Notes under the pieces: generated by a model
Seen by the model: only the letters and a program-made list of their open reading frames with translations
What the model was told of the DNA's origin: nothing
The model's database searches: none
Assembly: GCA_029747015.1 (NCBI GenBank)
Contig: JAKOGI010001329.1
Coordinates: forward strand, 164,501-228,500
Reading direction: 5' to 3'
DNA from: Carnegiea gigantea
Lineage: Eukaryota; Streptophyta; Magnoliopsida; Caryophyllales; Cactaceae
Length of the DNA stretch: 64,000 nucleotides
Translations under genes and position numbers: made by a program
Part shown: positions 18,154 to 31,510 of the stretch, in pieces
How positions within the stretch are numbered: the first letter of the stretch is position 1
Layout of the letters: every line of letters starts with the position of its first letter

Positions 18154-21100
18154 TGTAATAGCCTGACCCTAAATCATGTTTATTTATTTAATTAAATTGT
18201 GTTATTAATTTTTCGCATTCATTTATCTCAGTTAATCATCTCGGTTGGGAAATTCAATTTTGGGCCCCACTTTGCAATTCGAGTTTTATTTGCCGTATTA
18301 ATTTCAGAAAAATTGATAGTAGGCCACGATAATTATGATTTAAACGATTAAATTATTTTTCATGATATCACATTTAATTTCAAGCTTTGGAAAAAAAATG
18401 TTAAATTAATCCCATCCGGTTTGATAATTGTTCCGAACCCGAGCTCATTTAAGGCCAATTTCGGCCCAAGAAATTCCTAATCTATTTGTTTAGCTAATTA
18501 CCATCATTACCCCTAATTTAAATTAGCAAAAGATATTATTTTTGAGGGATAAATGCTCAGCCATATATACCCTCTTCATTTTCAACCACGTAAATTATCT
18601 AAATGATCAAAGCTCTCCTTTCTCTCTCTTCCTCTCAACCTCCATGGCAGCCACCACCAGCCCCCCTCCAGCTGTTCTTCCAGGCTACTGCCGCCACTCC
18701 CAACAACCTCCGGCCACCAACCCCTACCCCCAACACCACCAGCCACCATCCCCAACTCCTACCACCATCAAACACCACCTTAATCTTCATATATTCATGC
18801 ACAAACTGAGTAAACTTCATCTCCTATCTTGCTGATTTTTGTTTTTGATTCTTCTTTTGACTGGTTTTTATTGTTGATCATGCTATTTTGATAAGAATAA
18901 GAGTTATCTTTGAAGTGTTTAAGTGTTGATTAAGTATAAAAGCATGTGGGAGTTGAGATTGTTCATGATCATGCAAGTTTAGGTGGTGATGATGGATTGT
19001 GATTGTTTTAAATGAGATTTTGTGATCTTTGGTATTAGTAATGAATATCAAGATATTTATGCTGATTTATATAAGTTAAAGCGTGATTTTAGTGGGTGGT
19101 TATGTGAAGAAAAGATTGCAAATATGTGGTTATTGAGCTATAAACAGACCTGAAATAGGGGTCACTTCGGGAGAAAACTGGTATTAATTGGCACATCCAA
19201 AAATCATTATTTTTGGTGGGATGATAGCTTAATGAGCTAAACTTCAATGGGCTTTAGAATTACTCAATTTCGAGTTGTGTGGACAAAGTTATGATCAATT
19301 TACTGAAGACTGTGCAGAATACATCAAAATTGGGAGCATACTTGAATAGTGGACTATACGAAAACTGGTATTGATTGGCTCATTGAAAATTTGTGATTTT
19401 TGGTGTGTGGATATATCAATGAGTTAGCTACCACATGCATTTTGAATCACCTTAATCTGAGTTCTGTGGAAAAAGTTATGATCGTTTTGCTACGACTGTG
19501 TAGATTGAACTGAAATTATGCACGTCTATGTTTTATCCTAATTTTAGGGACCTTACTATGTGAATCATACTTTGTGTCCTAAATAAAAGTTTTAGTTTAC
19601 ATTATAAGCTTTTCATATTGGGATTTTACATCTTATTTGGATGTCAAGAGTGAAAGATATGGATTTTCTAATGCAGACCATCAAATGGTAACATGAATGA
19701 ATACAGAAATGGTGACATTTTGAAATATTTTTAAACATTTCTATATGATTATGGGTATTGCAAGGAAATTACAAAGTATAGTGAGTTTAACAAGTTTGTT
19801 TATGTATAGAAGCTTACTTGGGTTTGAAAACCGAGTTAAATGAGTACGAAAATGAAATTTGGAAAGTGAGCAGAGTAATGACTCAAAATTAGTATCCATC
19901 GAACCAAGCTGATGTTATTTGAGTTTTTATGAACCTCACAACACCCCTCCTGACATTAAGCCTTCTATTATCCATTTCAGAAGCATTACATCTTCCATTA
20001 TCAGTTTCAGGAATATCAGAAATCCATATTCCATTTATATCAATTAAAATCTTTTCATTATCACCTCAATCATTGTAATTTTCTATTTCATTTCAGTTTG
20101 TTGTATTTCAAGTTCAATAACCCTAATTGATTTATTTTTCAAATCATTTTGTTGCAATTTACCTTATATTGAATTATTGGAATTATGGAAGCTTTCGAAT
20201 TAATCAATTTCCATTAAAGTTATCAATTATGTCAGTGAACATGGTTTACTAACTACATTTACCTATAATTACATTTCTTCAGCATAATCGGGCCTAGTCT
20301 ATCATTTCCATTGTGCATACGTATTATCAAGTGAAATATCATTTTAAAGACTTTAGGTACGTCAATTGCCTGTATCTTTAGAAATCAAAATGTATTTATC
20401 AACGTTATCATGTTTTGGTGAGTACATCAATGAATCAGTTTACACAGTGATTTATCAGTTAATTAGTGACCCCATTAGTTATCATCTATAGGGCATTCGC
20501 CCTTCAGTTACCCGCACAACTTCAGGCCAGGTCCCCGATCGGCTTGGCAGGTGTACACCTATCTATAGATTGTAACAGTATCAAGGGGTTCACTATCAGA
20601 TAATAATTAACAATACAGCTTTATATTCATCTCATTCCTTGTTTTGACCATAAATGAATTGCAAAGCGGGTCCAATCAGTGTTTCAATGATCATTTAACA
20701 ATTCAAGAATACATATACTGAGCTTCGGCTCACAGTTCGAAATATTTTTCATGTTTTGTTTTAGGCAAATGCTAAGGGAATTGCCTCATGTTAGCAAAGC
20801 AGCGGAAGAGAATAAGTTGAGCAAGGAAATCTGTATGAATCAACAGTGATATAGTATATGCATACTTTAAACCTATATTTTGAATTTTTCGGTGTATGAG
20901 GATGCAAATTACATGGTGAATTATCTTACTATGGTTTATAAGCCTTATATTGGTTAACACTTGATTGTGAATGGATGATCATGTGGGAATGTGTATGGTT
21001 GAGGTTATGCTTAACTATGTTATTATAGTACTCATGTTTCAAGCCTTGTCCTTTTGAACAGCGATAAAGCCCCTATCATTCGGTTTATCAAATTTTAATT

Positions 21101-21156
21101 GAGGGATTATTAAGGAAAATACCAATAGTGAAACATGTTTAATTTGAGACGTTACA
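18154..21156 (+). repeat. Element C 5' LTR
   Basis: Starts TGTAATAGCC and ends GTTACA. TATATA at 18564-18569 is a likely core promoter. Downstream are a CT-rich leader, an ATG in good context at 18644 and a proline-rich frame. A possible acceptor (TTTTGTTTTAG) ends at 20764. A small hairpin (TGAGCTTCGGCTCA) lies near 20719-20732. Confidence 0.92.
18644..18835 (+). other. Short proline-rich leader frame in element C LTR
   Basis: 63 codons beginning MAATTSPPPAV, rich in Pro, His and Gln. It lies about 75 bp after the TATA box with a favourable CTCCATGGCA start. The right LTR has a frame of identical length at 26884-27075. At 27046 that copy has GTGAGT, a good splice donor; here the corresponding bases are CTGAGT. 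It may be a short first exon or an upstream frame without function. Confidence 0.45.
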
Positions 21157-21160
21157 GATT

Positions 21161-21172
21161 TGGTATCAGAGT
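21161..21172 (+). other. Primer binding site of element C (tRNA-iMet)
   Basis: TGGTATCAGAGT, one mismatch from the usual TGGTATCAGAGC, four bases after the LTR. Confidence 0.9.
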
Positions 21173-21424
21173 CAGGTTGAGATTTTCTTTATGGGATATA
21201 GAGTATGGAGTTAAGATACTGAGAAATTAGTTAGTGAGGACTGGAGATTATTATGATATTCTTAGAGATTTATGGCACTAGTAATGTCTGCTTATCTCAT
21301 ACATATTCTACTCGTATATTCTTCTTTATCAGATGGATCCATATAAAGTATATATATAGTTTGATCTCAAACAGTAGATTTGATGGATATTTTGAATAAT
21401 AAGTTGAAGGCGCTCCAATGCATT

Positions 21425-21725
21425 TAGGTAAGTATGGTCATATGAGCCACCCATCTAAATGGTATGACATCCTTTTAGCTGGAATTGTTTGTTTTTGGGA
21501 TGTAAACCGTTGTACTCCGGGCGTGTGGCTCGTAGAGTTGTGATCTCCGATGTGTAGCCGTTGAACTTGATTTGATATCCTTTTATACTTGTATTCACTA
21601 CCGGGGATGCGATGTATGGCTTTAAGCCTAGAAAATGGTCAGTTTACAGGTGAAACTATGTCCGTTTTGCGTCCGAAATTTAAGAATCACTAACACTCCT
21701 AGCGCTAGGGTTGGGGGTTGTTACA
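21425..21725 (+). repeat. LTR-end fragment related to element F, inside element C
   Basis: Diverged reverse-complement match to 55499-55860. Shared blocks include TTGGGATGTAAA, 'GTACTCCGGGCG-GTGGCTCG-CGAG', 'TAAGCCTAGAAA-TGGTCAGTT' and the terminal GGTTGGGGGTTGTTACA. A block of roughly 75 bp is missing relative to F. It occupies the place of the element C gag. Confidence 0.7.
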
Positions 21726-23740
21726 AATGTGTTCTATGAAAGGCCCTTGACTCATCTTGAGATTAAATCCATAGGGAAAACCAAGTATGGGCAGAATACA
21801 TAAGTTCAATCAACTTGGCAGTTTTGATCAGTACACAAGGATCGACCTTGAAGTAACTCTTGTTCATGATCACTATGATTTACACAAGGATTTTCCATCC
21901 TGAATTTAAGTTTAAGGAGATATTTCACGTGGATTAGAGGTCATTTGGTCATTCAAAACTATTAGACAAGTCAAAGTCTACAAAGTTGGCAGAATCCTAA
22001 GGCACAAGGTCTGAGTTTAGTCCACTAGCAGTCTATACATTCCATCAGATAGAGATGTTTTAATTAGTCTATATTAAAGTTCATAAAGTAAGCTTTCCAA
22101 TAACCCATGTTGTAGCACATTTGGAGACCAGTGGTTAATGAAATTCAGCTTAGAAGTCTGATGGTACAGACTATTCAAGTTAGTGGGTACCTATAATTTT
22201 GAGCTTATGCTTCCTCATCATATGTGTGACATTTTGTGCATTTTATGGATCCAAGTCGCAATTACTTCAATATGCTTAATTGATGACAAATATCTTCTTC
22301 TGTAACTCAAGAATTTCATCTAAGTGAACTATATGGGGGTTCTTGATGTAGTACCCCCTGAATTGTAGGATTTAAATAAGTTTTGAAACTATTGACTACC
22401 GACTATTTCATAATATGAGAAATCAAGAACACTTTAGAGAAACATTTTGCTTTAATCCACTGCAATTCAAGATTTGCTTAAATTGCCCAAACTCTTTCAA
22501 ATAGTCCATTGACTCTACCTCAATCTACGAAGTAGGTATTACTTTTGAAAATATTTCACTGCACCTTCTGGTAACATACTTTCTACCAGTGTCCTTGTTA
22601 GATTATCAACTGTTGGATACTCCTTACTTTGACCAGGGATTTTATCTTTTTGTCTTCATGGCATCTCTCCATCAAGTTGCATTATCATTCACTCATGTTA
22701 CATCTTCATCAGTTCTGGTCACCTTTTCCTATTTTTAAGAGCCCAATTACTGCTAGTAGCTAGTTTATGATTGGGATGCACCCATATCAATAGATGATAA
22801 TTTTGTAGCACGCCTGAACAGAAGGTAGATTTTAGCTACACTTTATATAAGGGTTGATTATTGTCTAACTTGTGGAATCTATTGCTAAAGGAAACGCAAT
22901 GTGCCTACCTTTTTGGCTGATTCAATCTAAGCTTCCTTCGGAAGATTACTTGCATAAGGCTTAAGTTTGATAATCAAAATCTTTGCCATGCATTTGGATT
23001 GTATCAATAAGAAATTTAGATGGGTTACTGCCTCTTGGAAAAATGCCTTCAGCTGATTCAAACAAAAGAACTCTAGAGTGGAAAATATGACCCAGTGGAA
23101 CCTGAAGAATGAATTCGAGGAATGGAGAAAATTTTCACTGTAGTAGAGGTTCCAGGGGATAAAAGGGTGAACATTGAAACATTTTATCTAACTGGTGAAA
23201 TCGATATTTGTTAAAGCACGGTTAAGAATAGGCCCTTAGGGCCGGACTTCACTTGGAGCAGAATTGCGGAAGAACTAACTACACTGCTCCAAATTGCCAA
23301 GTGGGAACTAACAAATGCATATGGTACGGTAGCCCAGGGCACCTCATTGTTGCCAGTTCCCAAAGACTGAAGGCTGTAGATAAGGGCTCCCACCTCCAAG
23401 GCCCGCAGCAGTAGAAATGTCGTATTTATTGAGCAAGAAGGATACTGCTACCTCTGGTGCGGTAGTTACTAGAACTCTCCTTTAATTTTGAAACCATTTT
23501 GTGTATTGATTGATTCAGTTGCCACTCATTCATTTATATTCACACGATCTGCCATGCAAGTGAACCTTGAGAATAAGGAGGTAGAAACCAATTATAGAAT
23601 CAAGTTATCCAACGACTCTAGAGTTCCCTGGAGTTCTGATTCAATTTGACTCGTCAAACTTTGATATCAATTTGGAAATGGTCTAGTTGTGTACTTATGG
23701 GGTCACCATAGGTTGTGATGACCCTAAGATTATTTCAAGA
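21726..23740 (+). pseudogene. Element C gag-protease region, heavily decayed
   Basis: Most of gag cannot be read. Around 23500 the frame reads VLIDSVATHSFI, the protease motif normally IDSGATHSFI, with the Gly after the catalytic Asp-Ser changed to Val. Non-coding in all frames upstream apart from short gag-like pieces at 23170-23450. Confidence 0.6.
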
Positions 23741-25060
23741 GATGAACAAGGGAGAGAAATATGTTTCATGATCAAAGAGAGCAAAAACCTTATCCTTTAA
23801 ATACTGTTATACAAACAAGTGAGATCTTATATCAAGGATATATTGTGCATTGGTGTTATGCTATTAACATTCAACCTAAGGAAGGAAAAGTAGAAGACAT
23901 CCCTATAGTTTGTGAGTTTAGAGAAGTTTTTCGGAAAAATTACCGGGACTGCTCCACAAAGAGAAATTGATTATGAGATTGAATTAATCCCTGGTGCCTA
24001 ATCTATCTCAAAAACCTCATATCTTATGGCACCAATTGAGCTTAAAGAACTGAAGTTTCAGTTAGAGGAGTTATCACAGAAGAGATTTATCAAACCATCC
24101 AAGTGTCCCATCATAGGATGCCTAGTTCTATTTGTAAAGAAGAAGAATAGAACCTTGTGGTTATGTATTGTTTTCAGAGAGCTGAACACGATCACCATCA
24201 AAAACAAATACTCATCCCCCCAAGTAGGTGACTTATTTGATCAACTGCAAGGAATGTGAGTTGTATCTAAGATTGATTTGAGGTCAGGGTGCTATCAACT
24301 TCGGATTATACCTGAAGACATATCCAAAATTAGACTAAGGACCATGTTTGGGTCACTATGAATTCACTGTGATGCCTTTTGGCTTAATCACTGGCCTTGC
24401 GGCCTTTACGGATCTTATAAATAGAGTTTCAGACCATATATAGACAAGTTGTAGTGGTGTCTATTAAAAATATCTTGAAATACTTCAAGGACAGAGATGA
24501 GCATACTGTTCTTTTGAGGACAGTGTTATAGACCTTGAGGGAACATCAATTATATATCAAATACAAGAATCATGAGCATTGGTTGGAAGCAATGGTATTT
24601 ATGGAGCATATGGTTTCAAAGAAGGAGATTACGGTTGATTTGCACAAGCTGAAAGCAGATACAAAGTGCCCAACACCCACCAATGCACTAAGACTAGAAT
24701 CTGTTTGAGTTTAGCAGGGACTTATCGAGTTCAGGAGGGATTTGACAAATATTGTCTTCCCCGACCAATTTATCGAAGCAAGTTACAAAGTTAGCAAGAA
24801 GATAAAGTGGTAGCTTATGCCTCCTAACAACTCAAGTCTTATGAGAAGAATTACCCTACCCATTTTTGTAGCTTTTGCATTGCAAATTTAGAGACATTAC
24901 TTATATAGGATACCATGCAGAATCAATACTGATCATCAAAGCGTAAAGTATATCTTCACTCAGAAGAAACTTAATCTGCATAAAACATTAGTTGTGGCAA
25001 ATCTAATGTCAACCAAGAAAGGAAAATGTTATGGCCGATGCCCTAAATAGGAAGGCATAA
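23741..25060 (+). pseudogene. Element C reverse transcriptase and RNase H
   Basis: Recognisable pieces: EDIPIVCEFREVF (about 23898-23940), [16 protein letters not shown] from 24026, the LFVKKKNRT segment, [18 protein letters not shown] at about 24270-24300, and the FTVMPFGL region near 24365-24390. The catalytic FIDD box has become SIKN at 24460-24471, so both Asp are lost. RNase H and the 'INTDHQSVKYIF' segment follow near 24915-24960. Several stops and frameshifts interrupt it. Confidence 0.85.
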
Positions 25061-26381
25061 CATACTGTGAACACTGTAGTGATTACTTAGCTAAATCTCT
25101 TAAGAGAGCTTGAGGACTTAGACATTCCATATAAGTCGCACTGGAATGTGAATGTTCAATTACTGGCACTTACCTTACAGCCCTCCCTAATGGAGGAAAC
25201 TATAGTGAATTAAGATAGTGATCCTGAGCTCCAAAGAGTAAATCAAAATCTTAAGAGAGTAGATCTTAGAGGAGGCTCACAACACTTACTATTCGGTGCA
25301 TCCAGGCGATACCAAGATGTGTAGAGATCTGAGGTAATATTTTTAGTGAAATAATATAAAAAGAGAAATTGCAAAATATGTGGATGAATGACTAATTTGC
25401 TAAAAAGCCAAAGTAGAACACCAATGCACCATAGGTGAATTGAGACCTTTAGAAATCCCCACTTGGAAGTGTGATTCCACTTCAATGAACTTTATCATGG
25501 GATTCCCTCAGATAAGATAAGAGATTTCAAGTCTGTTTTGGCAAGCACTTCAAAGAGCATCTGGAACTAGATTGAACTTTAGCAGTTCTTATCATCCTGA
25601 AATGGATGGGGAAGCATCTAAAAATATCAATGGATCAACTCTTCTAAGTTGGAGCCTACAGTACTTCGTGACCTACGACCAACATTTGCATTTGAAGAAA
25701 GTATAGAACTTCCAGCAGTCAACGCTGTGATAGCACTAGTAGAGAATCCCACATGAAACATCAGGATAAAATGACGGCAGACATTGACAACAAAATCATC
25801 TTTTGAGTCATGAAGATCTTCTTCAGCATTCAATAAGGCGACATGTTTCAGAAGACTCTTAAAAGCATACCATTGGAACCAACAGAAAAGCTATGTTGAT
25901 AAAAGAAGGAGATTCCTGCAATTTTCGGTATATGATAAAATTTTTCAGAAAGTCTCACCAACTAAGGGTGTAAGGAGGTTGCACTGCGACCTAAATTGAG
26001 GCCAAGATCTTTTGGATCATATCAGTTCATTAAAGGGTGGAATTCCATAACTTGTCTACTAGATCTGCCTATATATTGTTCCGTGTTCCTTACCTTACAA
26101 CTCAGGTAGTACATTTCAAATCCTGACCATGCTATCATAATCAAATCCATTGCAGTCATTGAGGGTCTTGTGCTTCAAGAGCATCCAATTCAGATATTGG
26201 ATCATCGGATTAAGCAGTTAAGTATCAAACAGATACCTTAAATCAAATTACCTTGGGCAAATCATACCTCCCCAGAAGCTACTTGGGAAACTGAGCAAGA
26301 AGTAAAAGCCAAGTACTCTTATTTATTTGAAATCACCTTGCATGATAGTCAAAGTTCATAAGTTGCGACGACGAAACTCTT
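25061..26381 (+). pseudogene. Element C integrase with C-terminal chromodomain
   Basis: Integrase core remnants are scattered at 25480-25640. The chromodomain is well preserved at about 26176-26331: HPIQILDHRIKQL, then KLPWANHTSPEATWE and KAKYSYLFE, with one TAA in the middle (26238-26240). Chromodomains direct chromovirus integration to particular chromatin. Confidence 0.8.
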
Positions 26382-26395
26382 TAAGGGGGGAAGGC
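26382..26395 (+). other. Polypurine tract of element C
   Basis: AAGGGGGGAAGGC immediately before the TGTAATAGCCC start of the 3' LTR. Confidence 0.85.
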
Positions 26396-29395
26396 TGTAA
26401 TAGCCCGATCCTAAATCATATTTATTTATTTAATTAAGTTGTGTTATTAATTTTTCGCATTCATTTATTTCAACTAATTATCCCGGTTGGGAGAATTCAA
26501 TTTTGGGCCCCACTTTGCAATTCAGGTTTCATTTACTGTATTAATTTTAGAAAAGTTGATAGCAGGCCTCGATAAGTATGATTTAAAAGATTAAATTATT
26601 TTTAATGATATCACATTTAATTTCGAGTTTGGAAAAAAAAATTAAATTAATCGCACCCGGTTTGATAATTTTACCGAACTCAAGCTCATTTAAGGCCGAT
26701 TTCAGCCCAACAAATTCGTAATCTATTTGTTTAGCTAATTATCATCATTACCCCTAATTTAAATTAGCAAAAGATACTTTTTTGAGGGATAAATGCTCAG
26801 CTATGTATACCCCCTTTATTTTCAACCAAGTAAATTATCTAAATGATCAAAGCTCTCCTTTCTCTCTCTTCCTTTCAACCTCCATGGCAGCCACCACCAG
26901 CCCCCCTCCAGCTGCTGTTCTAGGCTACTTCTACCACTCCCAGCCACCTCCGGCCACCAGCCCCTACCCCCAACACCACCAGCCACCATCCCCAACTCCT
27001 ATCACCATCAAACACCACCTCAATCTTCATATATTCATGCACAAAGTGAGTAAACTTCATCTCCTATCTTGCTGATTTTTGTTTTTGATTCTTATTTTGA
27101 TTGGTTTTTATTGTTGATTATGCTATTTTGATAAGAATAAGAGTTATCTTTGAAGTGTTTAAGTGTTGATTAAGCATAAAAGCATGTGGGAGTTGAGATT
27201 GTTCATGATCATGCAAGTTTAGATGGCGATGATGGATTTTGATTAAGTGAGATTTTGTGATCTTTGGTATTGCTAATGAATATCAAGATATTTATGCTGA
27301 TTTATATAAGTTAAAGAGTGATTTTAGTGGGTGGTTATGTGAAGAAAAGATTACAAGTATGTAGTTATTGAGCTGTAAACAGATCTAAAACCGGGGTCAC
27401 TTTGGGAGAAAACTGGTATTAATTGGCACATCCAAAAATCATTATTTTTGGTAGGCTAATAGCTCAATGAGTTAAATTACAATGGGCTTTAGAATTACTC
27501 AATTTCGAGTTGTGGGGACAAAGTTATGACCAATTTACTGAACACTGCGCAGAATACATTAAAACTGGGAGCAAATTTGAACAGCGAACTTTACGAAAAC
27601 TGGTATTGATGATGGGCTCATTGAAAATTTGTAGTTTTTGGTGTGTGGATATATCAATGAGTTAGCTATCACATGCATTTTAAATCTCCCTAATCCGAGT
27701 TCTGTGGAAAAAGTTATGGTCGTTTTGCTACGACTGCACAGATTAAATTGAAATTGTGCACATCTGTGTTCTACCCTAATTTTAGAGACCTTACTATATG
27801 AATCATGCTTTGTTCCCTGAATAAAAGTTTTATTTTACATTATGAGCTTTTCATATTGGGGTCTTACATCTTATTTGGAGGTCGGGAGTGAAAGATATGG
27901 ATTTTCTAATGTAGACCATCAAATAGTAACATGAATGAATATAGAAATCGTAACATTTTGAAATATTTTTAGAAATTTCTATATAATTATGGGTATTGCA
28001 AGGAAATTACAAAGTGTAGCGAGTTCAACAAGTTTGTTTATGTATAGAAGCTTACTTGGGTTTGAAAACCGAGTTAAATAAGCATGAAAATAAAATTTGG
28101 AAAGTAAGCAGAGTAATGACTCAAAATCAGTGTCCATCGAACCAAGTTGGTGTTATTTGAGCTTTTATGAACCTCACAACGCCTCTCCTGACATTACGCC
28201 TTCTGTTATCCATTTCAGAAGCATTACATCTTCCATTATCCATTTCAGAAATATCAGAAACCCATATTTCATTTATATCAATTAAAATATTTTCATTATC
28301 ACCTCAATCATTCCAGTTTGGTCTATTTTGTTTCAATTTGTTGTATTTCAAATTCAATAACCCTAATTGATTTATTTTTCAAATCATTTTGTTACAACTT
28401 ACATTATATTGAATTATTGGAATTATGGAAGCTTTCTAATTAATCAATTTCCATTAAAGCTATCAATTATGTCAGTGAACATGGTTCACTAACTACATTT
28501 ACCTATAATTACATTTCTTTAGCAGAATCGGGCGTAGTCTATCATTTCCATTGTAGATACGTATTATCAAATAAAATATCATTTTAATGACTTCAGGTAC
28601 ATCCATTACCTATATCTTTAGAAATCAGAGTGTATTTATTAATGTTATCATGTTTTGGTAAGTACATCAATGAATCAGTTTATACAGTGATTTATCAGTT
28701 AATTAGTGACTCCGTCAGTTATCATTTATAGGACATTCGCCCTTCACTTACCCGCGCGACTTCAGGCCAGGTCCCCGATCAGCTTGGCAGGTGTACACCT
28801 ATCTATAGATCGTAACAGTATCAAGGGGTTCACTATTAGATAATAATTGGCAATGCAGTTTTATATTCATCTCATTCCCTATTTTAACCTTAAATGAATT
28901 GCAAAGCGGCTCCAATCAGTGTTTCAATGATCATTTAACAATTCAGGAATGCATGTACTGAGCTTCGGCTCACAATTCGAAATGTTTTCATGTTTTGTTT
29001 AAGGCAAATGCTCCGGGAATTGCCTCATGCTAGCAAAGCAGCAGAAGAGAATAAGTTGAGCAAGGAAATCTGTATGAATCAGCGGTGATACAATATATGC
29101 ATACTTTAAAGCTATGTTTTGAATTCTTCGGTGTATGAGGATGTAGATTACATGGTGAATTATCTTACTATGGTTTGTAAACCTTATATTGGTTAACACT
29201 TGATTGTGAATGGATGATCATGTGTGAATGTGTACGATTGAGGTTATGCTTAACTGTGTTATTATAGTACTCATGTTTCAAGCCTTGTCCTTTTGGACGA
29301 CGGTAATGCCCCTATCATTGGGTTTATCAAATTTTAATTAAGGGATTGTTAAGGAAAATACCAACAGTGAAACATGTTTAATTTGGGGCGTTTCA
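26396..29395 (+). repeat. Element C 3' LTR
   Basis: Pairs with 18154-21156 over its full length; ends GTTTCA instead of GTTACA. It keeps the 63-codon leader frame (26884-27075), a splice-donor-like GTGAGT at 27046 and an acceptor-like TTTAAG ending at 29003. Confidence 0.92.
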
Positions 29396-31510
29396 ATTAT
29401 CATGAAACCATCCATATTTTCATGCTTCACTTTCCATTTAAAATGTGCACATGAATTAATTAATGAAAAACAATAATCAATTAATCATGTAGTTTCCAGT
29501 TAACTCCAAATAACTTTCCAATTTTGATGAATTTGAACTAGATGCTAATCAAATGGACCATGGGAGCGAACATCTCCTTCCCGTCAAGACACTAAACCTC
29601 CAAAATACAAGAAGGAATCAAACTTCGGTGGAAATTTAGAATTCCAAGGATGTTCATCAAATAATTAACATTTCCAAACCTATAAGAATGATAATTACAC
29701 AATCTAAATTTTTAGGAATCAAATTATACTTGGGCAGAAAAATTAACCAAAAAAAGAGAAACTTTTACAAAGAACAAGACAAACCTAATTGATTGATAAG
29801 TCGAACTAGAGGCTTGGCATCAAACAATTTCTCTAATCAATCCCTATCTATAGAACATAAATGGAGAAGCAAGCAATTGGAAGTAATTCAAGCAAAAACA
29901 AAAATACAACTGTTAAAATCGTCAAATCTAAACCCTAAACGCCTAACTTGCTCTGGTTCGTGGTGCCATGGTCGTTGGGCTCGGCGGCATATGGTCCATC
30001 TATGTTGGTGGTCATTGATGGGATTGTGGCAGCGCGACATCTACGGTGCGGCTGATAGTTGCGTGGTAGACAAGTAAGTGAAAGGGGTCGAAGTCTCGAG
30101 GAGGTCACTCGCGGCTCGTCGGATGCTAGTCAAAGAAAAGATGTCGAGGAGCTGAGGAGTGGGCCTCATTAATTGATTTTTTTTTAAAAAAAACTAAAGC
30201 ATGGGATGTTAAATTGGGTCACGTTCAACAACACGATCCACTAATGAATGTCCAAGACAGGTACGAGCAAGCCTTGAAGGCTAGCAATCTAAGATTTTTT
30301 TTGGCTATTTTTGTGTGGTATCCACCCATAATATTTTTAAAACCTTCAAATAAGCTGATTAGAGATTTTTTTTGAGTTAGGGATCCCCATGAACATCCCT
30401 GAACTGATCATAAATATGCCCTGGCTATTTCTCAAGTTCAGATTACTCGCACCATCTAATTCCCCAAAGTTTAATTCGAGTCCAATATCCCATAAAAGAA
30501 ACTTATTATAAAATATTTATCGACGTTGAACACAATTCAATACTTTTTAGTATCAGCAGATATTTAATTGAAAATGCCTAACTATATTTATAATGTGTTA
30601 CATATCAATCGACATCATTCAAAGCTGTTTACTATTTAGCACTAGTGTCCATTACACAATTTAACTGTGAGTACGTACATCATAGTTTTAGACAACCAAG
30701 CTCACAAACATTTTTGCAATCTTCACTACTAAATAACAATATTTATTAATAGTAGCTCTACTCATTTAACTTGCAAAGTTTGATAAAGGAATATATTATT
30801 TATTTATTGAAGTAATTAAAGAAAGAGACATATCTATAAGCATGAGATCTGTTTTGATGCCAATTAAGAGCCTTGTGACTCGATGGCATCTGATCTAGTC
30901 TTATCTCTCAAGAGAGAGGCCTTGGGAAGGACTTCAAAGCGACAATTTTTGGTAGAGGAATTCACCTAGACTATCACATCTTCCATGTTTATGATAAAAA
31001 GCTAGGATTTTATTAGGCCTAATACGATAATCCCCCCCCCCTTTTTCCCACATGCCCACTAAATTTATTTGAGACCCATAGAGGGGTCCCTTGGGTGTGG
31101 AGTACTTACACTAAAAAAGAGGAGATGTGAAATGATTGGGGGGTGTTTAAATATCCAATGGTTAAAATTGAATGTACATAAAAGGTAGCTAGCCATGAGA
31201 AGTTGACAAATTAGTACATTGAGATTTAGTACATTAGTTTTTTTCAAACCTCTACATTTTTGCATGTATTTTTTGGTACCTTGAGGTTGTATATTTTGAT
31301 TATTTTTTTTTTTTACCTTCTGAAATTTTTTGTTTTCATGTTTTTGACTAAGAACTTTTCTACAAATTATGAAAAGACCCAAATTATGGTAGGACATGCA
31401 ATTAATCTTTTTTTAGGGTTTTTTAAAACAAATATACCTATTCTAAATGATTAAACTACCTGTAATAATTAGATTGGCATTAATATAGCAAATCGCAATT
31501 TATTACTTAT
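29396..31510. other. Intergenic region, no gene identified
   Basis: AT-rich. The stretch 29930-30160 is GC-richer. Read on the minus strand, 29930-29950 contains TTAGGGTTTAG, like a plant gene leader, but no coding exon follows that I can recognise. 30400-30480 has repeat-like phrases. No supported feature. Confidence 0.35.

Larger units (their letters stand above)
18154..29395 (+). mobile_element. Element C: decayed Tekay/Del-like chromovirus (Ty3/gypsy)
   Basis: LTRs of about 3.0 kb (18154-21156 and 26396-29395) with TG...CA ends, a tRNA-iMet PBS after the left LTR and a G-rich PPT before the right. The internal 5.2 kb has the order protease, RT, RNase H, integrase, chromodomain, all with stops and frameshifts. 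Long LTRs plus a C-terminal chromodomain point to the Tekay/Del clade. Flanks GCTAT and ATTAT match at three of five bases, the two differences being transitions. About nine differences appear in the first 95 aligned LTR bases, so it is the oldest pair here. Confidence 0.88.

Noticed and set aside
29793..30077. 94-codon plus-strand frame with Trp/His/Arg-rich end
   Set aside because: Composition fits an antisense reading of a gene-leader-like stretch; no domain found.
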